Shown here piece by piece: positions 6,670-7,136 of a DNA stretch of 7,136 bases (positions are counted from its first letter, which is position 1; each line of letters opens with the position of its first letter). This DNA is from CAWUIH01 sp963922495 (lineage in GTDB: Bacteria > Pseudomonadota > Gammaproteobacteria > Coxiellales > Coxiellaceae). The stretch covers positions 1 through 7,136 of the forward strand of contig CAWUIH010000071.1 of assembly GCA_963922495.1 (NCBI GenBank), written 5' to 3'. Made by a program: the position numbers and the translations under genes. The notes under the pieces were generated by a model. That model saw only the letters and a program-made list of their open reading frames with translations. It was not told the origin of the DNA and searched no databases.

Positions 6670-6696
6670 GCCCCCTGCAATGATTGGCAGTGGAGC
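6670..6696 (-). promoter_or_regulatory. Leader hairpin upstream of rpsF (possible bS6:bS18 autoregulatory site)
   Basis: In the minus-strand transcript GCUCC (6692-6696) pairs with GGGGC (6670-6674), with one G-U pair, and CUGC (6687-6690) pairs with GCAG (6675-6678). A single A (6691) is bulged and the loop has eight bases. The hairpin begins about 12 bases after the predicted transcript start and ends 10 bases before the AAGGGG ribosome binding site. rpsF leaders in many bacteria carry an RNA motif bound by the bS6:bS18 complex. I see the hairpin but not a clear CCG recognition bulge, so that role is inference. Confidence 0.35.
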
Positions 6697-6714
6697 AAGG
6701 AGTTAAAGCATCAG

Positions 6715-6743
6715 ATTTTAACCAAACCATGTCTTAATAGCAA
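6715..6743 (-). promoter_or_regulatory. Probable promoter of the rpsF-rpsR-DUF2232-rplI-dnaB-alr-sdhE operon
   Basis: On the minus strand TTGCTA (6738-6743) and TAAAAT (6715-6720) are spaced by exactly 17 bases, matching sigma70 consensus at 4 of 6 and 5 of 6 positions. Transcription should start near 6708, giving a leader of about 58 nt. The spacer contains TTTGGTT directly against the -10, one of several copies of this heptamer in the region. No other promoter of comparable quality was noticed inside the operon. Confidence 0.55.
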
Positions 6744-6767
6744 ACAAAATACCACCACAATCAGATC

Positions 6768-6913
6768 AGGGCCTACGCATGAAAATGTAAATCGTCCTTT
6801 CGATAGTTAGTTTTTAAAGATTTAAAGCTTGACTAAACCAAAGAACTTTTTTTAACCAAATTTCTTTAAAAAAGTATTAATTCCGGATTAAAAGGTTTTC
6901 ATGCGTAGGCTCT
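6768..6913. repeat. 146-bp element bounded by an 18-bp inverted repeat (MITE-like or structured RNA)
   Basis: The left arm AGGGCCTACGCATGAAAA (6768-6785) and right arm TTTTCATGCGTAGGCTCT (6896-6913) are inverted repeats with one mismatch, which would be a G-U pair in RNA; the inner 15 bases are perfect. The AT-rich interior is itself partly self-complementary: TTTTTAAAG (6811-6819) pairs with CTTTAAAAA (6864-6872), flanked by small hairpins ATCG/CGAT (6791-6804) and TTAAT/ATTAA (6877-6891). It encodes no protein, and I see no target-site duplication at its edges. It lies upstream of the rpsF -35, between divergent transcripts. A short non-autonomous mobile element is the most likely reading, with a structured RNA as the alternative. 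Confidence 0.6.
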
Positions 6914-7000
6914 ACCCCCTAAACCCATATATTGTGCGGCACGTAAAAACGCGGTAGCTTATTACTCATTAACAACACGACCCATGTCATAGGAAGTTTT

Positions 7001-7105
7001 ATGACCGGTAAAATTTTAATGCCATTTGAAAAAGACGACTTGCTTGTAGATGCAACGCTTGAGCAGAGCTTCCAGTCATCTAAGGCGAAAGAATTACAGC
7101 ACTGA
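7001..7105 (+). CDS. Possible 34-residue small protein of unknown function
   Basis: A short frame from ATG 7001 to TGA 7105 encodes a mildly acidic, polar 34-residue peptide that starts MTGKILMPFEKDD and ends SSKAKELQH. It has no signal peptide, membrane segment, cysteine pair or motif that I recognise. Its support is the AGGAAG ribosome binding site (6991-6996) four bases before the ATG and its own strand orientation away from rpsF. The stop is followed 13 bases later by another possible start with a ribosome binding site, so it could be a leader peptide, the first gene of an operon, or a chance frame. No convincing promoter was seen in 6914-7000. Confidence 0.4.
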   Translation: MTGKILMPFEKDDLLVDATLEQSFQSSKAKELQH

Positions 7106-7118
7106 ACAGGAAAATATC

Positions 7119-7136
7119 ATGAGACTTCACGCAGAA
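7119..7136 (+). CDS. Possible start of a gene running off the window (first six codons)
   Basis: ATG 7119 reads MRLHAE up to the window edge. AGGAAA (7108-7113) sits five bases upstream at good spacing. It follows the 34-codon frame by 13 bases in a different frame, which would suit an operon. Six residues are far too few for identification. The upstream frame also stays open to the window end after its TGA, so a frameshift or readthrough arrangement cannot be excluded. Confidence 0.3.

Noticed and set aside
6476..6706. Plus-strand frame running from rpsF antisense into the rpsF leader
   Set aside because: It is mostly the complement of conserved bS6 coding sequence and lacks an independent ribosome binding site.
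6829..6860. TTGACT at 6829-6834 as a plus-strand -35 element
   Set aside because: No acceptable -10 hexamer occurs 16-18 bases downstream; the following sequence is TTTAACCA.
1..7136. CRISPR arrays, tRNA or rRNA genes, phage or defence genes
   Set aside because: No regularly spaced repeats, no cloverleaf with tRNA-conserved bases, and every long reading frame is accounted for by housekeeping genes.

Overview
The window (7136 bp, moderately AT-rich) is ordinary chromosomal DNA of a gammaproteobacterium. The best clues are the order rpsF-rpsR-(DUF2232 membrane protein)-rplI-dnaB-alr, which is known from Pseudomonas- and Legionella/Coxiella-type genomes, and aroC lying divergent to an Smr-domain gene. 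A low-G+C lineage such as Legionellales is a reasonable guess, but that is inference.

Layout. Positions 1-546 (minus) hold the N-terminal half of aroC (chorismate synthase), cut by the window edge. A 112-bp divergent promoter region follows. An overlapping pair on the plus strand comes next: an Smr-family nuclease-like protein and udk (uridine kinase). These face a long minus-strand operon across a compact two-way terminator-like structure at 1848-1911. Read in transcription order from 6649 down to 1891, that operon is rpsF (bS6), rpsR (bS18), a DUF2232 multi-pass membrane protein, rplI (bL9), dnaB (replicative helicase), alr (alanine racemase, TTG start) and sdhE (FAD assembly factor). Gaps are very short or genes overlap (22 nt gap, 1 nt overlap, 13 nt gap, 27 nt gap, 4 nt overlap, 8 nt overlap), so they are probably cotranscribed and partly translationally coupled. 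A good sigma70-like promoter for it lies at 6715-6743, with a hairpin in the roughly 58-nt leader.

Positions 6650-7000 contain no gene. They hold the rpsF leader and promoter and then a 146-bp element (6768-6913) bounded by an 18-bp inverted repeat with an AT-rich, partly self-complementary interior. This is the least explained structure in the window. Beyond it, on the plus strand, is a 34-codon reading frame with a good ribosome binding site (7001-7105), followed by the start of another possible reading frame at 7119.

The operon joins translation (three ribosomal proteins), replication (DnaB), cell-wall precursor supply (Alr, D-alanine) and respiratory enzyme maturation (SdhE), a growth-linked set. 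I see no phage, CRISPR, secretion or defence genes and no clear new multigene system. The points worth a second look are the inverted-repeat element, repeated AACCAAA heptamers around the rpsF promoter, the small ORF, altered active-site motifs in Alr, and the attachment of sdhE to this operon.
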